The notes under the pieces are model-generated. The model did no database searches and had not been told where the DNA came from. It saw only the letters and a program-made list of their open reading frames with translations. A program made the translations under genes and the position numbers. 64,000 nt of DNA from Sinomonas atrocyanea (lineage in GTDB: Bacteria; Actinomycetota; Actinomycetes; Actinomycetales; Micrococcaceae), in assembly GCF_030812675.1 (NCBI RefSeq), contig NZ_JAUSTE010000003.1, positions 62,001 through 126,000 on the forward strand, written 5' to 3'. Every line of letters begins with the position of its first letter. Positions within the stretch are counted from its first letter, which is position 1. Shown one piece after another: positions 25,882-34,388 of the stretch.

Positions 25882-27060
25882 CTAGGGGGCTTCACGGGAT
25901 GGCGGAACGTCTCCGGCGTCGTCCGAGGGCGCCGGCGCACCTCCAGTTTCCCACGAGTTCTCCCAGCCTCGGGCCGCGATGTAGCGCACGGCCGAGTTCG
26001 TGACGGCGAGGGTGGGCACCGCGAAGAGGGCCCCGGGGATGCCGGCGATGTACGAGCCGGCGGCGACTGCGAGGATCACGGCGACGGGATGGAGGGAGAC
26101 TGCGCGGCCCATGATGAGGGGCTGGAGCACGTGCGACTCGATCTGCTGGACCGCCACGACGATGACGAGCATGATGACGGCGTTGACGAGTCCGTTCGCC
26201 ACGAGCGCCAGCAGCACGGCCACGGCGCCGCTCACGAGCGCGCCGACCACCGGGATGAAGGACGCGACGAAGACGAGGATGCCGAGGGGCAGCGCGAGGG
26301 GCACGCCCAGGATCGCCGCGCCGACGCCGATGCCCACCGCGTCGACCGCGGCGACGAGCACCTGCACGCGCACGTAGCTCACGAGCGAGGTCCATCCCCG
26401 GCGCCCGGCGCCGTCGGCGGCCGGCCGCGCCTGCCGCGGCAGGAGTCCCACGAGGAACCTCCAGATGCGCTCGCCCTCGAGCAGGAAGAAGACGAGGACG
26501 AACAGGGCGATGAGTGCCCCCGTGAGGAAGTGGCCTGCAGAGGACCCCACGCTGAGCACGCCGCTGACGAGGGTGCCCTGGTTCGACTGGAGGAGGCGCT
26601 GGGCGTCGTTGGTGTAGGCCTCGAGCTGGGAGGAGGTGACCTGCAGCGGGCCCTCCGCGAGCCACTTCTGCACCTCGGCCAGGCCGGCGAGCGCCTCATC
26701 CCAGAGCTGCGCGAAGCCGATGGAGATCTGGCGTCCCACGAGGGTGAGCAGGCCCGCGACGGCCGCGATGAAGCCGATCTCGGTGATCGCGACGGCGAGG
26801 CCCAGGGGGACGTTGGCGCGCCGGAGCCAGCCGACCACGGGGCTGAGCAGGCCGGCGAGCAGGGCAGCGACGAGCACGGGGATCACCAGGAAGCTCAGCT
26901 GCGCGAGGGCCCAGGCGATGGCCCACGCGACCACGAGGATGATCGCGGTGCGCCAGGACCAGGCGGCCGCGACCCGCAGGGCGAACGGCAGGTCGGCGTC
27001 GCTCACGGGGCGGGCGGCCCGGGCGGGCGTGGGGCGGGGTCCGGGGGGTGTGGGCTCCAT
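25882..27060 (-). CDS. AI-2E transporter family (PerM-like) membrane protein
   Basis: The 392-residue protein has the layout of the AI-2E/PerM family: paired N-terminal membrane segments, a hydrophilic central part (about residues 140-190), then membrane segments with the conserved GVPLALPLGILVFVASFIPVVG and LQPLIMGRAVSLHPVAVILA near the end. Members have been linked to export of autoinducer-2 and to ion or solute transport; the substrate here is unknown. ATG at 27060 is chosen over the longer open frame because it begins the Pro-rich cytoplasmic start seen in homologues. ilvA follows after 11 bp and is probably in the same operon. Confidence 0.88.
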   Translation of the reverse strand: MEPTPPGPRPTPARAARPVSDADLPFALRVAAAWSWRTAIILVVAWAIAWALAQLSFLVIPVLVAALLAGLLSPVVGWLRRANVPLGLAVAITEIGFIAAVAGLLTLVGRQISIGFAQLWDEALAGLAEVQKWLAEGPLQVTSSQLEAYTNDAQRLLQSNQGTLVSGVLSVGSSAGHFLTGALIALFVLVFFLLEGERIWRFLVGLLPRQARPAADGAGRRGWTSLVSYVRVQVLVAAVDAVGIGVGAAILGVPLALPLGILVFVASFIPVVGALVSGAVAVLLALVANGLVNAVIMLVIVVAVQQIESHVLQPLIMGRAVSLHPVAVILAVAAGSYIAGIPGALFAVPTLAVTNSAVRYIAARGWENSWETGGAPAPSDDAGDVPPSREAP

Positions 27061-27101
27061 GGCCCCATCCTGCCAGAGGCCTTCAGGCGCCCGTCGCGCG
27101 C

Positions 27102-28051
27102 CTAGAGCTCCGAGCCGATCCCCCACCGGATGGAGGCCGAGGCGCCGGGCTCGAGCCAGCCCAGCCCGGCCCCGCTGTTGAACGCGTTCGCCGCCCCGCT
27201 CATCGGCTCGAGGGCCACCGCCTTGGCGCGCCCCGGGAAGGTGTCGGTGACGAAGACGTGGGTGTACGGGCAGGTCTGCTCCTGCCACAGCCACACGCTG
27301 CGGCCGTCCTTTGCAGCGAGCGTCGCGCGGGCCGCCCGGGGCGAGCCCGCGCCGTCGTCCGCGACGTCCTCGAAGGCGAGGTCGGTGTAGCCGGAATCGA
27401 GGGCGAGGCAGAGACGGGCTGGCCTCTGCGGAGGTCCGCGCGGCCGGAGACCGGCTCGGAAGACCGGGGAATGAGGCGCTGGTCGGCGATGAGCCGGGTC
27501 CGGCCCGAGACGGTGAGCGTGAGCTCCTCGCTGGGGACGTCGCCGATGCGCAGGTAGGGGTGCGCGCCGAGCACGAACGGAGCGGTGGTGTCCGAGTCGT
27601 TGGCGAGGGTCTGGGTGACGCTGAGGCCGCCGTCGGACCCGAGCGCGTAGTCGACCCGGTGGCGGAGGAGGAACGGGTACCCGTGCTGGGGGAAGACGAC
27701 GGCCTCGAGCGCCACCGCCGACTCCGTCTGCTCGAGGAGGCTGTAGCCGGTGTTGCGCAGCAGTCCGTGGCTCGCGTGCCCGTGCTTGGGCTCGGTGATG
27801 TCCAGCTGCTGGGCCCGTCCGTCGAGGGACCACCGTCCGTCCTCGATCCGGTTCGCCCAGGGCGCGAGGGTGATGCCGGTCGCCCCGGGCGGGATCTGGC
27901 CGTCGCCGTACGTCTCGGTGAGGGCCACACCGTTGCGCGTATAGGAGCGCAGGCCGGCGGCGAGCTCGGTGACGACGGCGACGGCGCCCGCGCGCCGGAG
28001 TTCGTGCTGCCGTCCGGTGGCGGCGCGGCGGGCGGTCGGTGAAGGTGTCAT
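27102..28051 (-). pseudogene. galM: aldose 1-epimerase (galM), frameshifted
   Basis: Two overlapping minus-strand frames together encode one galactose mutarotase. The first (from 28051) has GITLAPWANRIEDGRW, HGLLRNTGYSLLEQ and the catalytic-His block VLGAHPYLRIGD, and runs to DLRRGQPVSA. The family pattern then resumes in the next frame with LALDSGYTDLAFEDV and ends with the catalytic-Glu block LEPMSGAANAF at 27102. The switch lies near 27405-27412 and fits loss of a single base (a lost G in TCTGGCC would restore the frame). The two catalytic residues are on opposite sides, so no active enzyme is expected. It sits divergent from deoR-galT-galK, its natural context. Confidence 0.85.
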
Positions 28052-28121
28052 GGGACCACGCTAGCCCGCTCCCGGCACGCAGCCCGTGCTGCCGCGGGGT
28101 CTTCCCAGCAGACCGACAGAA

Positions 28122-28156
28122 TGTTATCTTTTGTTAGAAAGCTGTTGTTTCTGTTA
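28122..28156. promoter_or_regulatory. four helically phased TGTTA/TGTTG repeats, probable DeoR operator
   Basis: TGTTA at 28122, 28132 and 28152 and TGTTG at 28143 are spaced 10, 11 and 9 bp, so all face one side of the helix. The block is an AT-rich island in very GC-rich DNA, lies between divergent galM and deoR-galT-galK, and is the obvious site for the DeoR protein. DeoR-type repressors often bind direct repeats. A TTGTTA at 28131-28136 may also serve as -35. Confidence 0.65.
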
Positions 28157-28194
28157 ACCGACTCCCCTGCCGGGGAGCCGAGGCGGGGGGACCG

Positions 28195-28992
28195 ATGCTG
28201 GCCGCGGAACGCCATGCGTACATCATCGCGGAGCTCGAGCGGCGCGAGGCCGTCCGGGTGACCGAGCTCGCGGCGACGCTCGGCGTCTCGGAGATGACCA
28301 TCCGGCGCGACATCGAGCACCTCGAGCAGCAGGGGCTGGCCCGGCGCGTGCACGGAGGTGCGGCCCGGCCCACGGACGTCGGGTTCACCGAGCTCGGGTT
28401 CGAGGTCAAGAGCGAGCACCGCCCCGACGCCAAGAGCGCCATCGCCCAGCAGGCGGTCGAGCTGGTCCGGCCGGGCGCGACCATCTTCGTCACCGCGGGC
28501 ACGACGACCTTCACCTTTGCGCACCTCCTCGCAGGCATCCCGGACCTCACGGTCGCGACGAACTCGATCAAGGTGGTCGAGGCGCTCGGCGCCGCCGGCG
28601 CGGTGCGGACCATCCTCACCGGCGGGGAGCGGACGCCCTCGGAGGCCCTCGTGGGGCCGCTCGCGACGTCGACGCTCCGCCAGCTCCACGTCGAGGTGTG
28701 CTTCATGGGGGTGCACGGGCTGCATCCCCGCGCCGGCCTCACCACGCCGAACATGCTCGAGGCCGAGGCGAACCGGGCCGCCGCGGAGGCCGCCGCCCGG
28801 CTCGTGGTCCTCGCCGACCACAGCAAGTACGGCCTCGTGGGCCTCGCACGGATCCTGCCCCTGAGCGCGGTCGACACCCTCATCACCGATGACGGCCTCT
28901 CCGCCGGGGCCCTGGACGAGCTGCGCCAGCACGTCCCCGACCTCATCGTCGCGGCCGTCGAGGACGCCCGACCCACGAAGGGAGCACAGTGA
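28195..28992 (+). CDS. DeoR family transcriptional regulator of the galactose genes
   Basis: The 265-residue protein has an N-terminal winged helix with the DeoR signature RVTELAATLGVSEMTIRRDI (about residues 21-40) and RRVHGGA. Its C-terminal sugar-phosphate isomerase-like sensor domain has IFVTAGTTTFTFAHLL, VATNSIKVVEAL, and LVVLADHSKYG near the end. These proteins sense phosphosugars and mostly repress. The gene opens the deoR-galT-galK operon, with its TGA overlapping the galT GTG, so a galactose-derived phosphate is the likely signal (inference). ATG at 28195 follows a GGGGG site. Confidence 0.93.
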   Translation: MLAAERHAYIIAELERREAVRVTELAATLGVSEMTIRRDIEHLEQQGLARRVHGGAARPTDVGFTELGFEVKSEHRPDAKSAIAQQAVELVRPGATIFVTAGTTTFTFAHLLAGIPDLTVATNSIKVVEALGAAGAVRTILTGGERTPSEALVGPLATSTLRQLHVEVCFMGVHGLHPRAGLTTPNMLEAEANRAAAEAAARLVVLADHSKYGLVGLARILPLSAVDTLITDDGLSAGALDELRQHVPDLIVAAVEDARPTKGAQ

Positions 28993-30137
28993 CTGCACCC
29001 CATGCCCCGAGGATCACGCCGGCGCGGCTGTCCGACGGCCGCGAGCTGCTGTACTTCGACGACCCGGGCACGCCGCCGCGCGTGCCGGTGGCCGATCAGC
29101 GCGGCCTCGAGCACCGCGCCGCCCCCGGCGAGCTGCGCTACGACGAGCTCTCCGGCGACTGGGTCGCCGTGGCGGCCCACCGTCAGTCCCGTACCCACCT
29201 GCCGCCCGCCGAGGCCTGCCCCCTGTGCCCCAGCACACCGTCCAACGCCTCCGAGATCCCCGACGCGGACTACGACGTGGTGGTGTTCGAGAACCGCTTC
29301 CCGTCGCTCGGGCCGGACACGGCGGTGGTCCCCCCGGCGCTGCCCTGGGGCGACACCGTGCCCGCCGCCGGCCGCTGCGAGGTCGTGTCCTTCACCTCCA
29401 GCCACACCGGATCCTTCGCCCAGCTGCCGTACGAGCGCGCCCGCACCGTCGTCGAGGCGTGGGCCCAGCGCACCGCCGCCCTGAGCGCGCTGCCCGGCGT
29501 CCGCCAGGTCTTCCCGTTCGAGAACCGGGGGGCGGAGATCGGCGTGACCCTGCATCACCCCCACGGCCAGATCTACGCCTACCCCTACGTCACCCCGCGG
29601 GCCGCGCAGCTCGGCGCCGCCGCGCGCCGGTTCTACGACCACGCGGACGGCCGGACCACCCTGCTCGGGACGCTCCTGGACCGCGAGCGCGCGGCCGGCG
29701 AGCGCGTGGTCCTCGAAGGGGAGTACTTCACGGCGTACGTGCCGTTCGCCGCGCGCTGGCCGCTCGAGGTCCACCTCGTCCCGCACCGCCACGTCGCCGA
29801 CTTCTCCGCCCTCGCCGGCGAGGAGAAGGACGAGCTCGCCCACGCCTACCTCTCGCTCCTGCGGGGCCTGGACGCGCTGTACCCGACGCCGACCCCCTAC
29901 ATCGCGGCCTGGCACCAGGCCCCGCTCGAGGCCTCCCTGCGGCCCGCGGCCCGCTTCCACCTCCAGCTCACCTCCCCGCGCCGGGCGGCCGACAAGCTGA
30001 AGTTCCTGGCCGGGTCCGAGGCGGCCATGGGCGCCTTCATCAACGACACCACCCCCGAGCAGGTCGCTGCCCGGCTGCGCGGGGCCCTCGCCGGCGCCTC
30101 GGCGGCCCGCGCAGCCACCGGAAAGGCGCCCGCATGA
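28989..30137 (+). CDS. galT: galactose-1-phosphate uridylyltransferase
   Basis: The 382-residue protein is GalT of the Leloir pathway, moving UMP from UDP-glucose to galactose 1-phosphate. The active-site HHPHGQ is at residues 189-194, with the nucleophilic His; the zinc site begins with CPLC at 77-80 and is continued by conserved His residues; and FENRFPSLG and the late VPHRHVADFSAL block fit the family. The GTG start at 28989 overlaps the deoR stop, and the galT stop overlaps galK, so the operon is tightly coupled. No galE is in the window; epimerisation must be encoded elsewhere. Confidence 0.95.
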   Translation: MTAPHAPRITPARLSDGRELLYFDDPGTPPRVPVADQRGLEHRAAPGELRYDELSGDWVAVAAHRQSRTHLPPAEACPLCPSTPSNASEIPDADYDVVVFENRFPSLGPDTAVVPPALPWGDTVPAAGRCEVVSFTSSHTGSFAQLPYERARTVVEAWAQRTAALSALPGVRQVFPFENRGAEIGVTLHHPHGQIYAYPYVTPRAAQLGAAARRFYDHADGRTTLLGTLLDRERAAGERVVLEGEYFTAYVPFAARWPLEVHLVPHRHVADFSALAGEEKDELAHAYLSLLRGLDALYPTPTPYIAAWHQAPLEASLRPAARFHLQLTSPRRAADKLKFLAGSEAAMGAFINDTTPEQVAARLRGALAGASAARAATGKAPA

Positions 30138-31303
30138 GCATCAACCTCCCCCGGCAGGAGGCCGCCGGGGCCGCCCTGCGCGCCTTCTCGGAGGCCTTCG
30201 GCGGGGCGCCCGACAGCGTGTGGCGGGCACCGGGCAGGGTCAACCTCATCGGGGAGCACACCGACTACAACGAGGGCTTCGCCCTCCCGTTCGCGATAGA
30301 CCTCGCGGCGCACGTGGCCGTGCGGGCTCGCCCCGACCGGCTCGTCCGGCTCCTGTCCACACACGGCGGCGGCGTCGTCGAGCTCGATCTGGACGCGCTC
30401 TCCCGCGATGCCGCCCCCGGGTGGAGCGTGTACCCCGCCGGGGTCGCGTGGGCCCTCGCCGACCACGGAGTCGGCCTGACGGGGTTCGACCTCGCGCTCG
30501 ACTCGACAGTCCCGGTGGGCTCGGGCCTGTCCTCCTCGCACGCCATCGAGTGCGCCGTCGTGACGGCCCTGGCCGAGCTCGCCGGAGCCGATCTCGCGCC
30601 TGAGGACTTCGTGCTCCTCACCCAGCGCGCCGAGAACGCGTTCGTCGGCGCGCCCACGGGGATCCTCGACCAGTCGGCGTCGCTGCGCGGCGCCTCCGGG
30701 CACGCCGTGTTCCTCGACTGCCGCGACCAGGGCGTCGAGCTCATCCCGTTCGACGCCGGCGCCGCGGGCCTGGCCGTCCTCGTCGTCGACACCAAGGTGG
30801 CGCACTCGCATGCGGGGGGCGGCTACGCCGAGCGCCGGGCATCCTGCGAGCTCGGCGCGGACGTCCTCGGCGTCGCCGCGCTGCGGGACGTCTCCTCCGA
30901 GGACCTCGCCGAGGCCCGCGGCCTCCTCGATCCGGTGACCTTCCGGCGCGTGCGTCACGTGGTGACCGAGGACGAGAGGGTCCTGGCGACCGTCGCGGTG
31001 CTGCGCTCCGAGGGGCCGGCCGCGATCGGGCCCCTGCTGGACGCGAGCCATGCCTCGATGCGGGACGACTTCGAGATCTCGTGCCCCGAGCTCGACCTCG
31101 CCGTGGAGGCCGCGCGCTCGGCCGGCGCCCTCGGGGCCCGCATGACCGGCGGCGGCTTCGGCGGGTCGGCGATCGCCCTGGTCCCGCGCGCTGCCGAGGG
31201 AGCGGCGCGGGACGCCGTCACGGCCGCGTTCCGCCGTGCGGGGTTCGCCGCCCCGGACCTCTTCACCGTGGTCCCGGCCGACGGCGCCCGCCGGGTCCTC
31301 TGA
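30134..31303 (+). CDS. galK: galactokinase
   Basis: The 389-residue GHMP kinase phosphorylates galactose at C1. The galactokinase signature GRVNLIGEHTDYNEGFALP is at about residues 35-53, the ATP-binding motif VPVGSGLSSSHA at about 125-136, and the third motif MTGGGFGGSAIAL near 337. The catalytic Asp is in GAPTGILDQSASLRG. ATG at 30134 overlaps the galT stop as ATGA. Together with galT and the sugar-responsive regulator it makes up the galactose catabolic operon, closed by the hairpin at 31337-31362. Confidence 0.95.
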   Translation: MSINLPRQEAAGAALRAFSEAFGGAPDSVWRAPGRVNLIGEHTDYNEGFALPFAIDLAAHVAVRARPDRLVRLLSTHGGGVVELDLDALSRDAAPGWSVYPAGVAWALADHGVGLTGFDLALDSTVPVGSGLSSSHAIECAVVTALAELAGADLAPEDFVLLTQRAENAFVGAPTGILDQSASLRGASGHAVFLDCRDQGVELIPFDAGAAGLAVLVVDTKVAHSHAGGGYAERRASCELGADVLGVAALRDVSSEDLAEARGLLDPVTFRRVRHVVTEDERVLATVAVLRSEGPAAIGPLLDASHASMRDDFEISCPELDLAVEAARSAGALGARMTGGGFGGSAIALVPRAAEGAARDAVTAAFRRAGFAAPDLFTVVPADGARRVL

Positions 31304-31336
31304 CCCCGGGCCGCGACCACGGCCCCTGCAGCACGA

Positions 31337-31362
31337 AGCCCCCGGACGGCGGTCCGGGGGCT
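31337..31362. terminator. hairpin between convergent galK and Bax1-like genes
   Basis: AGCCCCCGGAC (31337-31347) pairs perfectly with GTCCGGGGGCT (31352-31362) around a 4-nt loop. It is 33 bp after galK and 17 bp from the end of the convergent gene. No T-tract follows. Confidence 0.75.
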
Positions 31363-31378
31363 CTGCGCGCTCGGCGCC

Positions 31379-32305
31379 TCAGTCGTTGCTGTTGAGGATC
31401 GCCAGGAGCCTGAGCAGCTCGGTGTAGAGCCACACGAGGGTGACCGTCAGCCCGAAGGCTGCGGTCCAGGCGAACCGGCGCGGGGCGCCGGCGCGGACGC
31501 CCTGCTCGATGCTGTTGAAGTCGAAGATGAGCGAGATCGCCGCGAGGACGATCGCGAACAGGCCCACGAACACCCCCAGCGGGATGCCGAAGATGTGCAC
31601 GCTGCTGCGGAGCCCCCACGCCCCCAGGCCCGGGTTGACGAGCATGATGACCACGTTGACGAGGCTGAACGCGAGGTAGCTCACGAGGGCGATCAGGAGG
31701 AACTTCGCCAGGCGCGGGGTGGCCCGCACCTTGCCGCTCTTGTAGAGGCCGAGCGTCACGGCCGCCACGACGATGGTGCCGATGACCGCCTGCAGCCCCA
31801 CGCCGGGCGCGACCGCGTCGATCAGGCGCGTGATGCCGCCGAGGAAGAGGCCCTCGAGTCCGGCGTAGGCCAGGATGAGCCCGGCCACGGGCTCGCGCTT
31901 GAACGAGTTGACCAGCGCGAGGACGAAGCCACCGAGCGCACCGACGACCATGAGGCCCAACGCCGCCCTCGCCGGGACGGCCAGGGTCACCGCGGCCCCG
32001 ACCACGACGAAACCGAGGCAGGCGAGCGTGCGGACGATCACGTCGTCGTACGTCATGCGTCCCGTCTCGGCCGGGCCTGCGGACGGCGCGCGGTACAGCT
32101 TGTCGAGCTGCTCGGGCGTCATGGGCTGCTGCGGGTACCCCGGCTGCCCGTAAGGCCCCTGGCCGTGCTGCGTCTGGCCATAGGGGGCCCCGCCGTACGG
32201 GGCCTGCCCGTACGGGCTTTGGCCCTGGGGCTGGGCGGGCGCGGCGGTGGCCACGGCGCTCCTGTAGTTCTTCCCCCGGAAGACCGGGTTGCCCCCAAAT
32301 GCCAT
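31379..32305 (-). CDS. Bax inhibitor-1/YccA family membrane protein
   Basis: The 308-residue protein starts with a cytoplasmic region of Gln/Gly/Pro/Tyr repeats (GQAPYGGAPYGQ type, about residues 26-62) and continues with seven membrane segments of the Bax inhibitor-1/YccA family. Blocks such as GGFVLALVNSFKREPVAGLI and LIFDFNSIEQGVRAGAP, with its late acidic residue in a membrane segment, match the family's actinobacterial branch. Members act as pH-sensitive calcium leak channels or bind membrane proteases; the role here is unknown. ATG at 32305 follows AAGGAG. Confidence 0.9.
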   Translation of the reverse strand: MAFGGNPVFRGKNYRSAVATAAPAQPQGQSPYGQAPYGGAPYGQTQHGQGPYGQPGYPQQPMTPEQLDKLYRAPSAGPAETGRMTYDDVIVRTLACLGFVVVGAAVTLAVPARAALGLMVVGALGGFVLALVNSFKREPVAGLILAYAGLEGLFLGGITRLIDAVAPGVGLQAVIGTIVVAAVTLGLYKSGKVRATPRLAKFLLIALVSYLAFSLVNVVIMLVNPGLGAWGLRSSVHIFGIPLGVFVGLFAIVLAAISLIFDFNSIEQGVRAGAPRRFAWTAAFGLTVTLVWLYTELLRLLAILNSND

Positions 32306-32408
32306 GTCGGCTCCTTGTCCATCTCATGCTGCGGTGTCGCGGCCCCCGCGGGTGCTGGGGAGCCGCTACTGGAGAGCACGCCCGGGAGGCCCCAGAAGTT
32401 CCCGCCGC

Positions 32409-32414
32409 TACACT
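32409..32414 (+). promoter_or_regulatory. -10 box (TACACT) for leaderless GroES-like gene
   Basis: TACACT ends 6 nt before the GTG at 32421; no ribosome-binding site fits. Confidence 0.55.
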
Positions 32415-32420
32415 GTTGCG

Positions 32421-32765
32421 GTGCCGAACGACGCGACCTCCGCCCCCCAGCCCCGCCTCCCCCTGCGGATGCTCCACGACCGCATCCTGGTCGAGCTGGA
32501 CAAGGAGGCGAGCGAGCGGCGCTCCGCGTCCGGCATCGTCATCCCGGCGACCGCCGTGCTCGGCAAGCGGCTCGCCTGGGCCGAGGTCGTCGCCGCCGGC
32601 CCCAGCGTCCGGCAGGTCTCGGTCGGCGACCATGTGCTCTTCGACCCCGAGGACCGCGCCGAGGTGGAGGTCGCGGCCAAGGACTATGTCCTGCTGCGCG
32701 AGCGCGACGTCCACGCCGTCGCCGAGAGCGACGAGCCCGCGCGGGACCTCGGCCTCTACCTCTGA
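32421..32765 (+). CDS. GroES-like co-chaperonin family protein (stand-alone)
   Basis: The 114-residue protein matches the GroES fold: LRMLHDRILVELDKEASERR at the start, SGIVIPATAVLGKRLAWAEVV, and VSVGDHVLFDPEDRAEVEV, corresponding to the GroES core strands and mobile loop region. It lacks an adjacent groEL, is slightly longer than GroES because of N- and C-terminal tails, and has diverged in the mobile loop, so it may be a paralogue with another partner. It starts from its own leaderless promoter, divergent from the Bax1-like gene. Whether it works with the cell's GroEL cannot be told. Confidence 0.8.
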   Translation: MPNDATSAPQPRLPLRMLHDRILVELDKEASERRSASGIVIPATAVLGKRLAWAEVVAAGPSVRQVSVGDHVLFDPEDRAEVEVAAKDYVLLRERDVHAVAESDEPARDLGLYL

Positions 32766-32780
32766 CCTGGCCCGCGGCCC

Positions 32781-32851
32781 CGGTCGGCACCGTTCGGACG
32801 GGCGCCGCCCCGACCGCAAAGCTGCCCTAAAGAAGCATTGGGGCGCAGCTT
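32781..32851. terminator. two successive hairpins after the GroES-like gene
   Basis: CGGTCGG (32781-32787) pairs with CCGACCG (32810-32816), and AAGCTG (32819-32824) pairs with CAGCTT (32846-32851) with further partly matched GC pairs inside. They lie 15-86 bp after the stop and well upstream of livH, so they are probable terminators. The rest of the gap to 33043 holds a possible -10 TAACAT at 32920-32925 for livH. Confidence 0.4.
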
Positions 32852-33043
32852 CACAGTTGTTACCGGATCGCGACCTCCAGCACCCCTCCGCGCCGCCGAT
32901 CGGCCCCCGTCCCGCGGGGTAACATGACGTCCAGCGGGTGAGGTTCGTCACACCCCGGGCCTCAGCTCCGGCGATCGGCCGTGCCCGCTGCACCGACCAC
33001 CGGCTGGCACCCCCAGCCGCACCCGTACAGACGGAGGCCCCAC

Positions 33044-34378
33044 GTGAGACGCACAGCCTCGGCCGTCCCCAGGTTGCGCGCGCGGCGCGCACTGGTGGCG
33101 GCAGGCGCCCTGATCGGCGCCATCCTCGCAGTGCTCCTGGCCGTGGCCCCGGCCGCCGAGGCGACGACCTCGCCCAGCCCGGGCCCCAGCCAGTCCCAGT
33201 TCCAGAACAGCATCTCGGGCTTCCTGCGCAATGCGGGCCAGCCGCTCCAAGGCGTCAAGATCACGGCCGAGGGCAATGGCTTCAGCGGCAGCACCACGTC
33301 CTCGGCCTCCGGGGCGTGGACGATCTCGGTGCCCACCCAGGGCAGCTACAAGGTGACCCTCGACGAGTCCACGCTGCCCCAGGGCATCAAGCTCGCGGAC
33401 GGGCAGGAGAACCCGCGGACGGTGACCTTCAGCCAGACCTCCAACGCGAGCACCATCTTCGCGTTCGGGGCCGGCATCCAGGTGCACCAGGAGAGCTTCT
33501 TCACGAATCTGGCCAACCGCCTCGTCGCGGGCCTGAGCTTCGGCCTGCTCCTGGCGCTCTCCGCCGTGGGCCTCTCGCTCATCTTCGGCACCACCGGCCT
33601 GACGAACTTCGCCCATGGGGAGATGGTCACGCTCGGTGCCGTCGTCGTCTTCTCGACGAGCGCCGTGGGCGTGCCGTTCTGGCTCGCCATCCTCGCGGGG
33701 CTCGCCGCCGGAATCGCCTTCGGCTACGTCCAGGACGCCTTCCTGTGGAAGCCCCTGCGGCGACGCGGGACGGGACTCGTCCCCATGATGATCGTCAGCA
33801 TCGGCCTCGCCCTGGCCTCCCGCTACGTGATCCTCTTCTTCTTCGGGGGCGCCACCCAGCAGCTCCCCTACTCCCAGTCCACGGACATCGACCTGGGGGT
33901 CGTCTCGATCTCCCCGAACAACCTGTGGTCCCTGCTGATCTCCGTCGTCGTGATCCTCCTGATCGCCTTCGCCCTGCTGCGGACCCGCCTCGGCAAGGCG
34001 ACCCGCGCCGTCGCCGACAACCCGGCCCTCGCGGCAGCGAGCGGGATCGATGTCGACCGGGTGATCCGGCTCGTCTGGGTCACCGGCGGCTTCCTCGCGG
34101 CGCTCGGCGGGATCCTGTGGGCGTACTACCGCCCGGGGGTCTCCTTCAACATGGGCCAGCAGCTGCTGCTCATGATCTTCGCGGGCGTGACCCTCGGTGG
34201 CCTCGGGACCGTCTTCGGCGCCCTCGTGGGGTCCATCGTGGTGGGCATCTTCGTGGAGCTCACCACCGTCTTCGGCCTCACCTCGGACCTGAAGTACGTC
34301 GGGGCGCTGGTCGTCATGATCCTCGTCCTCCTGTTCCGGCCCCAGGGCATCCTGGGCCGACGTGAGCGAGTGGGCTGA
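33044..34378 (+). CDS. livH: LivH-type ABC permease with an N-terminal extracytoplasmic beta domain
   Basis: The 444-residue protein is larger than the usual 290-300 residues of LivH. Residues 1-40 form a signal or first membrane segment (ALVAAGALIGAILAVLLAVA), residues about 57-130 form a beta-rich domain (FLRNAGQPLQGVKITAEGNG) like carboxypeptidase regulatory or Ig-like folds, and the true permease begins near residue 155 with VGLSLIFGTTGLTNFAHGEM, the LivH signature. The C-terminal LLFRPQGILGRRERVG is typical. It forms the membrane channel for branched-chain amino acid import with LivM, driven by LivG/LivF. GTG at 33044 follows GGAGG; the livM start lies 11 bp beyond the stop. Confidence 0.92.
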   Translation: MRRTASAVPRLRARRALVAAGALIGAILAVLLAVAPAAEATTSPSPGPSQSQFQNSISGFLRNAGQPLQGVKITAEGNGFSGSTTSSASGAWTISVPTQGSYKVTLDESTLPQGIKLADGQENPRTVTFSQTSNASTIFAFGAGIQVHQESFFTNLANRLVAGLSFGLLLALSAVGLSLIFGTTGLTNFAHGEMVTLGAVVVFSTSAVGVPFWLAILAGLAAGIAFGYVQDAFLWKPLRRRGTGLVPMMIVSIGLALASRYVILFFFGGATQQLPYSQSTDIDLGVVSISPNNLWSLLISVVVILLIAFALLRTRLGKATRAVADNPALAAASGIDVDRVIRLVWVTGGFLAALGGILWAYYRPGVSFNMGQQLLLMIFAGVTLGGLGTVFGALVGSIVVGIFVELTTVFGLTSDLKYVGALVVMILVLLFRPQGILGRRERVG

Positions 34379-34388
34379 GGAGGCCACC

